A stretch of DNA of 11,050 bases from CAYGWP01 sp964353455. GTDB taxonomy: Bacteria > Planctomycetota > Phycisphaerae > FEN-1346. The notes below the pieces were generated by a model that saw only the letters and a program-made list of their open reading frames with translations, was not told where the DNA came from and made no database searches. Location: positions 1 to 11,050 of the forward strand of contig CAYGWP010000500.1 of NCBI GenBank assembly GCA_964353455.1, in the 5' to 3' direction. Shown one piece after another: positions 5,901-11,050 of the stretch. Within the stretch, counting starts at the first letter, position 1. The number at the start of each line of letters is the position of its first letter. The translations under genes and the position numbers were made by a program.

Positions 5901-6701
5901 TCACAGTCCCAGGCCGGCGGCAAGGTCGATGAGTGCCTGCTTCAGGTCCTCGCGCTGGCCGCCGAAGACGGGTGAGCAGCGTTGGAGCCGCTGCTGTCCG
6001 GCGAGGAGTTTGGCCGCGAACGCCAGGCACGTGGCCTCTCCGCAGAGGCGGCAGTTGGTGCGCGGCAGGCGGCTGAAGATCTCAAGCGCGCTTATGCGGA
6101 CCCGCCGCTCGTAGGACGGCGTAATCGTCGCCCGGCGCGACCACACCGAGTTGATGGTGCGCTTGACCGCCGCAAGCGTCCGCCAGGCATCCTGCATCTC
6201 TCTCGCGCGGGCCACCGCCATGCGGTGCGGAAAAAGGTTGACGAGGCGCGGGCCGTCCATGAAGGTGAACGTCGGACCCTGCGGGTTGAACGTGCCGCCG
6301 AGGAGTTCCGCGTTCAGGTACGGCATGATGGGGGCGAGGTCGCCCTGGACCTGCGCGGCCAGGCGCAGGTGGTCCTCCTCGGCTATGCACGGGGCGACGA
6401 ACGCGACGGCGATGCGGCCGACGACGTCCTCGGCGCCCTCGGGCGGTTCGGGGCCCAGGTCCGCCAGGGCATCGGCCAGCGGCGCACGGAACCAGACCTG
6501 TCCGGCGATCATCGCCCCGGCCTGGACGACGGCGTGCAGCGCCCCGCGCGATTCATCGGAGATGACCATGTAGGGCGCGGCCACATCGGCGAGGGCGGGC
6601 GGAGGCGCGACGGTGCGGAACCGGCCGCCGGCGCCCGTTATGGCGCGCGCGGCCCGCTCGTATTCCTCGCCGTGCTGAAACACGATCACCAGGTCGGCCA
6701 T
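5901..6701 (-). CDS. [4Fe-4S]-binding protein with C-terminal FeS (ACS-gamma-like) motif
   Basis: A 266-residue protein. At the C-terminus, RTNCRLCGEATCLAFAAKLL is followed by C242, giving C217-x2-C220-x4-C225-x16-C242, the four-cysteine FeS module (PF04060-like) found in the gamma subunit of acetyl-CoA synthase/decarbonylase and in electron-transfer proteins tied to corrinoid methyl transfer. Before it, DLAPIMPYLNAELLGGTFNP and PSYERRVRISALEIFSRLP resemble stand-alone proteins encoded beside corrinoid methyltransferases in anaerobes, as I recall them. The N-terminus (about 1-75) is a small alpha/beta region without cofactor motifs. The likely role is electron transfer or corrinoid reactivation for the URO-D-like enzyme, 14 nt downstream. 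The ATG at 6701 has GGAG 7 nt upstream. The frame stays open to 7373, but beyond 6701 it runs through the spacer and opposite known genes, so that part is not coding. Confidence 0.85.
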   Translation of the reverse strand: MADLVIVFQHGEEYERAARAITGAGGRFRTVAPPPALADVAAPYMVISDESRGALHAVVQAGAMIAGQVWFRAPLADALADLGPEPPEGAEDVVGRIAVAFVAPCIAEEDHLRLAAQVQGDLAPIMPYLNAELLGGTFNPQGPTFTFMDGPRLVNLFPHRMAVARAREMQDAWRTLAAVKRTINSVWSRRATITPSYERRVRISALEIFSRLPRTNCRLCGEATCLAFAAKLLAGQQRLQRCSPVFGGQREDLKQALIDLAAGLGL

Positions 6702-6724
6702 GCGGCGGCTCCGAAGGCCGGACG

Positions 6725-6754
6725 ATTGTAAGTGTTTGGATTGGGCGAAAACAA
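6725..6754 (-). promoter_or_regulatory. Possible sigma-70-type promoter of the [4Fe-4S]/URO-D pair
   Basis: On the - strand TACAAT (6725-6730) matches TATAAT at five of six positions. A weak -35, TTGTTT (6749-6754), lies 18 nt upstream. Transcription would begin near 6717, leaving about 16 nt before the ATG at 6701, enough for the GGAG ribosome site. The AT-rich patch stands out in this GC-rich DNA. The weak -35 keeps confidence low. Confidence 0.35.
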
Positions 6755-6776
6755 GGCCGTTTGCGCCAAGGCTGGT

Positions 6777-6828
6777 CAGCCGCCGCGTCCGCCACGGCGG
6801 GTCTTCGACTTGCGGGGCGCGGCGGCTG
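6777..6828. terminator. Hairpin with 11-bp perfect stem after the membrane-protein genes
   Basis: CAGCCGCCGCG (6777-6787) pairs perfectly with CGCGGCGGCTG (6818-6828). Inside the loop a second small hairpin forms from 6789-6793 with 6796-6800. It begins 20 nt downstream of the small membrane protein stop (6848-6850, - strand) and lies upstream of the probable promoter at 6725-6754, where an operon end is expected. There is no T tract, so it may be a Rho-assisted end or a repeat. Confidence 0.4.
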
Positions 6829-6847
6829 CGGCTGCGATAAACGGTTA

Positions 6848-7183
6848 TCACTGCATCGCCGCCGAGGTCATTTTCAGCATGAGGACGATCGTAAGAATCC
6901 ACACGTAGGTCAGGATGCGGGAAGCCACGTCCATCCTCATGCGGGTGCGGCGATAGTGGAAGAAGTTCCCCATGAGGTTGACGAAGGAAATGCCGGCGAC
7001 AATCTTCAGGCCCGGCCCGAAGACGTACGCATCCGCCAATTCCCTGGGGAACTGTAGGTACACAACCGCGTGGAACGCCAGGCCGAGGAGCGGCACGACC
7101 AGCATCACGACCGCCAGGGCGCGAAGGAGGGGCGGCGCCTCGTCCTGCGCCTGGTCGTCGGGTTCGGGGGAGGTCTCGGCCAT
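6848..7183 (-). CDS. Small three-helix membrane protein of unknown function
   Basis: A 111-residue protein with an acidic N-terminal tail (MAETSPEPDDQAQDEAPP) and three hydrophobic helices at about 21-43, 57-75 and 88-107. A basic stretch, HYRRTRMRM, sits between helices 2 and 3; by the positive-inside rule this loop and perhaps the tail differ in side. I do not recognise a family. The ATG at 7183 shares its A with the stop of the zinc-ribbon gene (TGATG), a classic coupling arrangement; a GTG one codon earlier (7186) is possible. The tight link suggests it acts with, or is made in ratio with, the zinc-ribbon membrane protein. Confidence 0.75.
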   Translation of the reverse strand: MAETSPEPDDQAQDEAPPLLRALAVVMLVVPLLGLAFHAVVYLQFPRELADAYVFGPGLKIVAGISFVNLMGNFFHYRRTRMRMDVASRILTYVWILTIVLMLKMTSAAMQ

Positions 7184-8223
7184 CACTTGCCCTTTGTGGC
7201 TGGGGCGGGCGCCGGGGCCGGCGCGGCCGGCAGGACGACGGCCGGCGTCGCCGCGGGCGGTGCGACAGCGGGCGGCGCGACAGCGGGGGGCGCGGCGGGC
7301 GGAGTCTCGGCCTTGGGCGGCGCGGGCGGACGGGGGTTGCGAATCTTATTGAGGATCTCGTTCCAGCGGTCAACCTGCTTTTTCTGGTAATCGGCCCACT
7401 TGGCGGCCGGCACCTGCATCACCTTGCCGTCGAGAAGCAGCGCCCTTACGGAGCCGTCGGCGTGGGCGTCGTACGGGGGCTTTTCGCCCACGATCAAGAG
7501 GTCCGCCGGGAAGAGCCGGTTATTGATATTTATATCAGGCGTCAGATCATACGTGATCTTGCCGGGCGGGTATCGGTAGGCCGGGCAGATGAGCCACTCG
7601 ATGCTGTCGAGGTATTTCTCCTGGACGAGGGTTTCGAGTTTCGGCGGCAGCGCCCCGTCGTGTTCCTTGGCGTACTTCATGAGCGCGGCGTAGATGTGTT
7701 CGAGGTTCTGTTCGCAGGGGGGCTTGAGTTCGGCCCGCGCGATGCCGATGATGGCCCCGACCACGAACACGAGGAACAGCCCCGCGCCGCCCAGAAGGCC
7801 GATGGTCGCCAGAAGCAGCCCGCGTTTCTTCCCGCGGCTGCGTCTTACATTGTGATAGGCCGGGATGCCCATCAACGCGCCCAGCAGGGCCACTGCGGCG
7901 CCGACGGCCCAGACCGCCCAACCCCGGGCCAGGAGACCGCTTGCCGCAAGCCCCGCCACAACCACGAGCGAGAGGCCCCCGGCCGCGACGCTGACGAGGG
8001 CCATCGTCTCGATGGGCGGGACGATCTCGACCCTCTCGCCGCCCACCTTTACGGTGGTGGTCCCCGGCCGCGCGGGCGTCTCTACGCCGCGCACCGGCGT
8101 CGCCTCGCCCGTCTTCGGGACGCGGAAATCGTAGCCGCACGTCGGGCACCGCGCAGCGCGCCCGGCGAATGCGTCATCGACCTCCATCTTCCCGTCGCAC
8201 TTCGGACACCGGAACCGGATCAT
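7183..8223 (-). CDS. Zinc-ribbon membrane protein with exported pseudopilin-like domain and Pro/Ala tail
   Basis: A 346-residue protein. Residues 1-33 are a zinc ribbon of MJ0042 type (C6-x2-C9, C26-x2-C29; FRCPKCDGKMEVDDAFAGRA). Three membrane helices follow at about 74-98, 101-120 and 136-162, with basic RRSRGKKR before the third. Residues about 166-295 form a soluble domain opening CEQNLEHIYAALMKYAKEHD and containing DGALPPKLETL and LICPAY; the Y-x3-H-x-G-x2-P pattern resembles the region after the helix in type-II-secretion pseudopilin-like and DUF1559-like planctomycete proteins. Then DGSVRALLLDGKVMQVP. The tail (about 297-346) is Pro/Ala-rich with PPAVA repeats. The ATG at 8223 has AGGGAG 9 nt upstream. 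The layout suggests a cytoplasmic metal-binding head and an outside domain; function unknown. Confidence 0.82.
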   Translation of the reverse strand: MIRFRCPKCDGKMEVDDAFAGRAARCPTCGYDFRVPKTGEATPVRGVETPARPGTTTVKVGGERVEIVPPIETMALVSVAAGGLSLVVVAGLAASGLLARGWAVWAVGAAVALLGALMGIPAYHNVRRSRGKKRGLLLATIGLLGGAGLFLVFVVGAIIGIARAELKPPCEQNLEHIYAALMKYAKEHDGALPPKLETLVQEKYLDSIEWLICPAYRYPPGKITYDLTPDININNRLFPADLLIVGEKPPYDAHADGSVRALLLDGKVMQVPAAKWADYQKKQVDRWNEILNKIRNPRPPAPPKAETPPAAPPAVAPPAVAPPAATPAVVLPAAPAPAPAPATKGK

Positions 8224-8277
8224 CGTCGGTTGCTCCCTCTGCCGTCTTCCGGCGACCGCCGCCCCCTGGCCGCCCGC

Positions 8278-9273
8278 CTACTCGTTCGCCACGACCGACT
8301 CTCCGTAGCCGCTGGCAAACTGGACGCCCGACCACGCCAGCAGCATCGCCGCGACCGCCGGCGCGCCGAAGAATCGCGCAAAGTACATCACATGTTTCCA
8401 TATCTCGATAGTCCCGGCCTCCTTGATGCGCGCGGCATGCTCGGCCGTCAGTTTCCCAAAATCATAGAACGCGCTGATACGAAAGTCCGGAAAAACGCTG
8501 TCCCACGGCAGCACCGCCGCCATGAACAGCAGCATCAGGAACAGGGCGTTCGTCAACTGCCTGATGCCCGCCAGCCGGCCCAGCAGCGCAATCTGGAGGT
8601 ACAGAAAGAGCGTCACGAACAAGAGCAGCGACGTCAGCGTGCCGACGACCCGCAGCGGCCTCAGAATGTTGGCCGTCACGTGATGATACTCCTGGACCCG
8701 CTCGCGCTGCTGCCCGGCCGTGGGTTGCGCGCGCTCGGGCAGGGGCACCTCGGGGGTGGCGACGACCTTGCCTTCGGTCTCGGGCGGCTTGGCCGGGGCG
8801 GGGAGCGCCGGCGGCGGTTCGGGCTCGCCCTGGGGCGCCTTCGCCCCCGCCTTGGGTGCACCGGACGGAACGCCCATGAATCCGTGTTCCTTGGGGGGTT
8901 CCTTGGCGGCTTCTTTCGCGGGAGGCTTCGGCGGTTCCGCCTTGGGCGGCGGGGCGGCCTCGGCCGCGCTCTCCAGAAGGCCCAGCCACGAGGTCGCGCC
9001 CGGGGCGGGCTCGGCGGGGGCCTTGTCCTTGGCGGGATCGGTCGCGGGCTTCTCGGCCGGACCCGGCTGGGCTGCGGCCTCCAAGGCCGGGGCGTCGTAC
9101 AGGCCCACCCACTCCATCAGCACGAACGCCACCGCGTACGATGCGATGCAGATCATCGTGATCCAGAAGAAGACGACGGCGTAGAACCGCGCCGTCTTCA
9201 GCGCCGCCACGAACGGCTGGGCGCTCGGATTCGGCAGCCGGACCGCCTGGTCTCGCCTCAGTTCCTGGGCCAT
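8278..9273 (-). CDS. Membrane protein with long Pro/Ala/Lys/Glu-rich loop
   Basis: A 331-residue protein I cannot assign to a family. One membrane helix at about 30-53 is followed by a low-complexity, probably unfolded stretch of about 130 residues (60-190) rich in P, A, K and E, such as PKAEPPKPPAKEAAKEPPKE. Three more hydrophobic segments follow at about 208-232, 240-258 and 295-320. The last two-thirds of the linker carries both charges and could span the periplasm or act as a flexible tether. The ATG at 9273 has a GCGGGG leader. It is 54 nt upstream of the zinc-ribbon gene on the same strand, so the three membrane genes are probably one operon. No signal peptide or enzyme motif is evident. 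Confidence 0.8.
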   Translation of the reverse strand: MAQELRRDQAVRLPNPSAQPFVAALKTARFYAVVFFWITMICIASYAVAFVLMEWVGLYDAPALEAAAQPGPAEKPATDPAKDKAPAEPAPGATSWLGLLESAAEAAPPPKAEPPKPPAKEAAKEPPKEHGFMGVPSGAPKAGAKAPQGEPEPPPALPAPAKPPETEGKVVATPEVPLPERAQPTAGQQRERVQEYHHVTANILRPLRVVGTLTSLLLFVTLFLYLQIALLGRLAGIRQLTNALFLMLLFMAAVLPWDSVFPDFRISAFYDFGKLTAEHAARIKEAGTIEIWKHVMYFARFFGAPAVAAMLLAWSGVQFASGYGESVVANE

Positions 9274-9331
9274 GTATTACCCCGCTTTCACGTGCACGGT
9301 CGCCGCGGCGACCCGTAACGATAGACGAACG

Positions 9332-9356
9332 CGCGACCCTGCGGGTCGCGGCTAAA
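9332..9356. repeat. Hairpin plus GCTAAA tag after hemL; copy of a dispersed repeat
   Basis: CGCGACCC (9332-9339) pairs with GGGTCGCG (9343-9350) around a TGC loop, followed by GCTAAA. It begins 7 nt past the hemL stop and may mark the end of the hemL transcript, though no T run follows. CTGCGGGTCGCGGCTAAA (9339-9356, + strand) recurs with one mismatch on the - strand at 3270-3287. Confidence 0.6.
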
Positions 9357-9362
9357 AGTTGA

Positions 9363-10664
9363 CTATGACTTTAGCGCATGTCGCGCCGCCTCGACGGTTC
9401 GGTCGATGTCGGCGTCGCAGTGCGCGAGGCTCACAAACCACGCCTCGAACTGGCTCGCCGGCAAGTACACGCCGCGCTGGAGCATCCCGCGGAAAAACCG
9501 GCCGAACGCCGCCGTGTCGCACCGCTTCGCCGAGGCGTAGTCGGTCACCGGCCCGGGCGCGAAGAAGAGCGTCAGCATCGAGCCGACCCGCTGGACGCGC
9601 GCCCGCGCGCCGGCCTCGGCCGCCGCCGACGCCAAGCCCTCCGCCAGACGCCGCGACTTCTCCTCCAGCGATTCGTACACGCCACGCCCGGCCAAGACAT
9701 CCAGAGTAGCAATTCCGGCGGCCATCGCCAGAGGATTCCCGGACAGCGTCCCCGCCTGGTACACCGGCCCCACGGGGCTGACCTGCTGCATCAGGTCGCG
9801 CCGGCCGCCGTACGCCCCGACCGGCAGGCCCCCGCCGATGATCTTGCCAAGCGTCACGAGGTCGGGCCGCACGCCGTATCGCGCGGCCGCCCCGCCGCGG
9901 GCGATGCGGAAGCCGGTCATCACTTCATCGAGTACGAGGAGCGCCCCGTGCCGGTCGGCGAGCGAGCGGAGGCCCTCGAGGAACCCCGCGGCCGGTGGCA
10001 CGACGCCCATGTTGCCCACAACAGGTTCTACGATTATGGCGGCGATTTCGCCGGACGCCTCCTCCACCGCCCGCCGCACCGACTCAAGGTCGTTGAACGC
10101 CGCCGTGTGCGTGTGGCGGACCACGTCGGCCGGAACGCCGGGGCTCGACGGCGTGCCGAAGGTCATCGCGCCCGAACCGGCCTCCACGAGCAGCGCATCG
10201 ACGTGCCCGTGATAGCAGCCCGCGAACTTGACGATGCCGGGGCGGCCGGTTGCGGCGCGGGCAAGGCGCACGGCGCTCATCGTCGCCTCGGTGCCGGAGT
10301 TGACGAAGCGGAGTTGCTCGACGTGCGGCATGGCGTCGGCCACGCGCTCGGCAAGTCCGACCTCCCGCAGGGTGGGCGCCCCGAACGATGACCCGGCCTC
10401 AAGGGCCTTTCGGACCGCCTTCACCACCTTGGGATGGGCGTGGCCCAGGATGAGCGGACCCCAACTCATCACGTAGTCGAGGAATGTGTTGCCGTCGATG
10501 TCGCGGATCCTGGAGCCGCTGGCCGAGGCGATAAAGAGCGGCTGCCCGCCCACCGCCTTGTAGGCCCGCACCGGGCTCGACACGCCGCCGGGCATCATCT
10601 TCTCGGCCCGCCTGAGGGCCCTCGCGCTTGCCGCAGTCTTCAGCTTCTTCCGTCCGGCCGACAC
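9363..10664 (-). CDS. hemL: Glutamate-1-semialdehyde 2,1-aminomutase
   Basis: PLP enzyme of the C5 pathway, turning glutamate-1-semialdehyde into 5-aminolevulinate for haem and corrinoid synthesis; cytoplasmic. The protein is 433 residues, the usual full length. Motifs: MMPGGVSSPVRAYKAVGG (23-40), DYVMSWGPLILGHAHP (63-78), FVNSGTEATMSAVRLAR (120-136), YHGHVDALLVEAGSG (151-165), LLVLDEVMTGFR (242-253, with D246 contacting the PLP nitrogen), TLGKIIGGGLPVGAYGG (271-287, K274 holds PLP) and YQAGTLSGNPLAMAAG (302-317). The start is GTG at 10664, supported by GGAGGT 4 nt upstream and by the usual N-terminal length; the next ATG is at codon 23, inside the conserved region. A TTGACA-17-TAAGAT promoter lies about 43 nt upstream. 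The gene after it is 89 nt away, behind a hairpin, so hemL may be transcribed alone. Confidence 0.97.
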   Translation of the reverse strand: MSAGRKKLKTAASARALRRAEKMMPGGVSSPVRAYKAVGGQPLFIASASGSRIRDIDGNTFLDYVMSWGPLILGHAHPKVVKAVRKALEAGSSFGAPTLREVGLAERVADAMPHVEQLRFVNSGTEATMSAVRLARAATGRPGIVKFAGCYHGHVDALLVEAGSGAMTFGTPSSPGVPADVVRHTHTAAFNDLESVRRAVEEASGEIAAIIVEPVVGNMGVVPPAAGFLEGLRSLADRHGALLVLDEVMTGFRIARGGAAARYGVRPDLVTLGKIIGGGLPVGAYGGRRDLMQQVSPVGPVYQAGTLSGNPLAMAAGIATLDVLAGRGVYESLEEKSRRLAEGLASAAAEAGARARVQRVGSMLTLFFAPGPVTDYASAKRCDTAAFGRFFRGMLQRGVYLPASQFEAWFVSLAHCDADIDRTVEAARHALKS

Positions 10665-10668
10665 CGGG

Positions 10669-10674
10669 ACCTCC
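10669..10674 (-). promoter_or_regulatory. Ribosome-binding site of hemL
   Basis: GGAGGT on the - strand, 4 nt before the GTG at 10662-10664. This near-consensus site fixes the non-ATG start. Confidence 0.75.
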
Positions 10675-10706
10675 AGGGCACAGATACACCCGCCATTATT
10701 CCGACT

Positions 10707-10735
10707 ATCTTAGGACCGCGGGCATGGGGTGTCAA
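10707..10735 (-). promoter_or_regulatory. Sigma-70-type promoter of hemL
   Basis: On the - strand TTGACA (10730-10735), a perfect -35, is 17 nt upstream of TAAGAT (10707-10712), which matches the -10 consensus at four of six positions. Transcription would start near 10700, giving a leader of about 36 nt with the GGAGGT site. A 12-bp tandem duplication lies directly upstream (10737-10760). Confidence 0.65.
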
Positions 10736-10736
10736 C

Positions 10737-10760
10737 GTTTTGGCCGGCGTTTTGGCCGGC
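10737..10760. repeat. Tandem 12-bp duplication upstream of the hemL promoter
   Basis: GTTTTGGCCGGC occurs twice with no gap (10737-10748 and 10749-10760), starting 1 nt upstream of the hemL -35 box. Each copy contains the palindrome GGCC within GCCGGC-like sequence. Position fits an operator or an upstream element, but a simple slippage duplication explains it equally well. Confidence 0.6.
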
Positions 10761-10860
10761 GAGAGCCCGTTTGCGTTGTGGCTGTTTTTGTCGGATGAAG
10801 AGGCGGGGGTGGAGGGGGGAATGGCTATGGGATTGGCGTCCGCCTCAGGCGGATTCAAGA

Positions 10861-10926
10861 GCGCCAAGAGCGCCAAGGGCGCCAAGGGCGCCAACCCCTG
10901 GAGATTGGCGCCCTTGGCGCTCTTGG
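10861..10926. repeat. 9-bp tandem array forming a 21-22-bp hairpin
   Basis: GCGCCAAGR is repeated nearly four times from 10861 to 10894. The right side, 10905-10926, is the reverse complement of the array. Two pairings compete: 10865-10885 with 10905-10925 is perfect over 21 bp with a 19-nt loop, and 10873-10894 with 10905-10926 gives 22 bp with one G-T pair and a 10-nt loop. The core, GGCGCC, is itself palindromic. Confidence 0.8.
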
Positions 10927-10997
10927 GTCGGGCAGGAGATCCGATAGTGGCAGAAGCGTGAGGGGTACACTACAGGTTGTGGCATGGAGTTAAAGCC

Positions 10998-11014
10998 CCC
11001 CCGCATTGCGGGGG
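10998..11014. repeat. Short GC hairpin
   Basis: CCCCCGC (10998-11004) pairs with GCGGGGG (11008-11014) around an ATT loop. On the - strand the stem is followed by GGCTTTAA, too weak a T tract to call a terminator with confidence; it could end a gene beyond the right edge. Confidence 0.4.
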
Positions 11015-11025
11015 TATGCCGTTGT

Positions 11026-11050
11026 CAAGACCGCCAAGACCGCCAACACC
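11026..11050. repeat. Start of a second 9-bp tandem array (cut by window edge)
   Basis: CAAGACCGC occurs twice in a row, at 11026-11034 and 11035-11043, followed by CAACACC, and then the window ends. Length and CGCCAA wording match the GCGCCAAGR array at 10861-10894, so the two are likely related. Confidence 0.5.

Larger units (their letters stand above)
10665..11050. other. Non-coding, repeat-rich stretch upstream of hemL
   Basis: I see no credible gene in these 386 bases. The open frames across it are low-complexity readings of repeats (for example repeated Ser-Ala-Lys-Gly or Leu-Ala-Pro residues). In order it holds the hemL leader and promoter, the 12-bp duplication, a G-rich patch (10801-10820), a small hairpin TCCGCC-TCA-GGCGGA (10839-10853), a 9-bp tandem array with a long inverted repeat (10861-10926), a CCCCCGC/GCGGGGG hairpin (10998-11014) and the start of a second 9-bp array at the right edge. 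Confidence 0.7.

Noticed and set aside
5887..6030. N-terminal extension of the URO-D-like protein to 6030
   Set aside because: It overlaps the FeS motif region of the upstream gene and has no family similarity; MTEMTTYERF at 5886 is the normal family start.
4663..6114. 483-codon + strand open frame
   Set aside because: Antisense to the URO-D and [4Fe-4S] genes, which have strong motif support; no recognisable protein features.
6702..7373. N-terminal extension of the [4Fe-4S] protein, in frame up to 7373
   Set aside because: It runs through the spacer and hairpin and then overlaps two well-supported membrane protein genes in another frame; its Arg/Pro-rich composition is typical of an out-of-frame reading of GC-rich DNA. 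ATG 6701 has a ribosome site.
7462..9318. 618-codon + strand open frame
   Set aside because: It lies opposite three supported genes, reads as Arg/Gly/His-rich low complexity and crosses their junctions and spacers; no domain is recognisable.
10434..10961. + strand frame rich in Lys-Ser-Ala-Lys and - strand Leu-Ala-Pro frame upstream of hemL
   Set aside because: The residues simply translate the 9-bp tandem repeat; there is no ribosome site or family similarity.
10998..11014. Factor-independent terminator
   Set aside because: The stem is GC-rich but neither side has a real T tract, so it is kept only as a hairpin of unknown role.
10861..11050. CRISPR array or tRNA gene in the repeat-rich right end
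   Set aside because: Repeats are 9 bp and contiguous without spacers of 30-40 nt; no cloverleaf or CCA-type tRNA end was found.

Overview
The window is GC-rich, gene-dense bacterial DNA. It most resembles a planctomycete (Planctomycetota, possibly from the Phycisphaerae or a related environmental lineage). The pointers are a protein that joins an N-terminal four-cysteine zinc ribbon to an exported domain with a Y-x3-H-x-G-x2-P signature, proline/alanine-rich membrane proteins, a large-family URO-D-like protein, and TTCGTCATT/GGATTTC intergenic repeats of a kind I associate with planctomycete genomes. This assignment is inference; there is no rRNA or other marker here.

Layout. A glycoside-hydrolase-like gene, cut by the left edge, runs on the + strand (1-759). 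Every other gene is on the - strand. Read in transcription order from right to left: a repeat-filled non-coding stretch (10665-11050); hemL (glutamate-1-semialdehyde aminomutase) behind a good sigma-70-type promoter; three membrane protein genes (9273 to 6848), the last two joined by a TGATG overlap; a [4Fe-4S] protein gene followed 14 nt later by a URO-D-family methyltransferase-like gene (6701 to 4819); a 135-nt gap with two mirror-image hairpins; aroA (EPSP synthase) overlapping a lipoprotein gene, which overlaps a SpoIIE-type PP2C phosphatase gene (4647 to 1603); and an MntA/HepT toxin-antitoxin pair (1466 to 809) that converges on the first gene.

How the genes fit together. hemL and aroA are housekeeping genes of tetrapyrrole and aromatic amino-acid synthesis. 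The [4Fe-4S]/URO-D pair looks like a corrinoid methyl-transfer module and not haem synthesis, because the URO-D protein lacks the HemE N-terminal signature and has a zinc-site-like HxCG motif. The phosphatase is a probable output enzyme of a partner-switching signalling pathway. The MntA/HepT pair has all its catalytic motifs.

The least conventional feature is the amount of small repeat material. Families seen are the TTCGTCATT/GGATTTC repeats, a dispersed 18-mer, the paired hairpins and two 9-bp tandem arrays. One set runs from the aroA stop codon through roughly the first 40 codons of the lipoprotein gene. I see no CRISPR array, tRNA, rRNA, insertion sequence or phage gene. I do not see a convincing wholly new multi-gene system; the best leads are the Fe-S/URO-D pair, the three-gene membrane cluster and the repeats.
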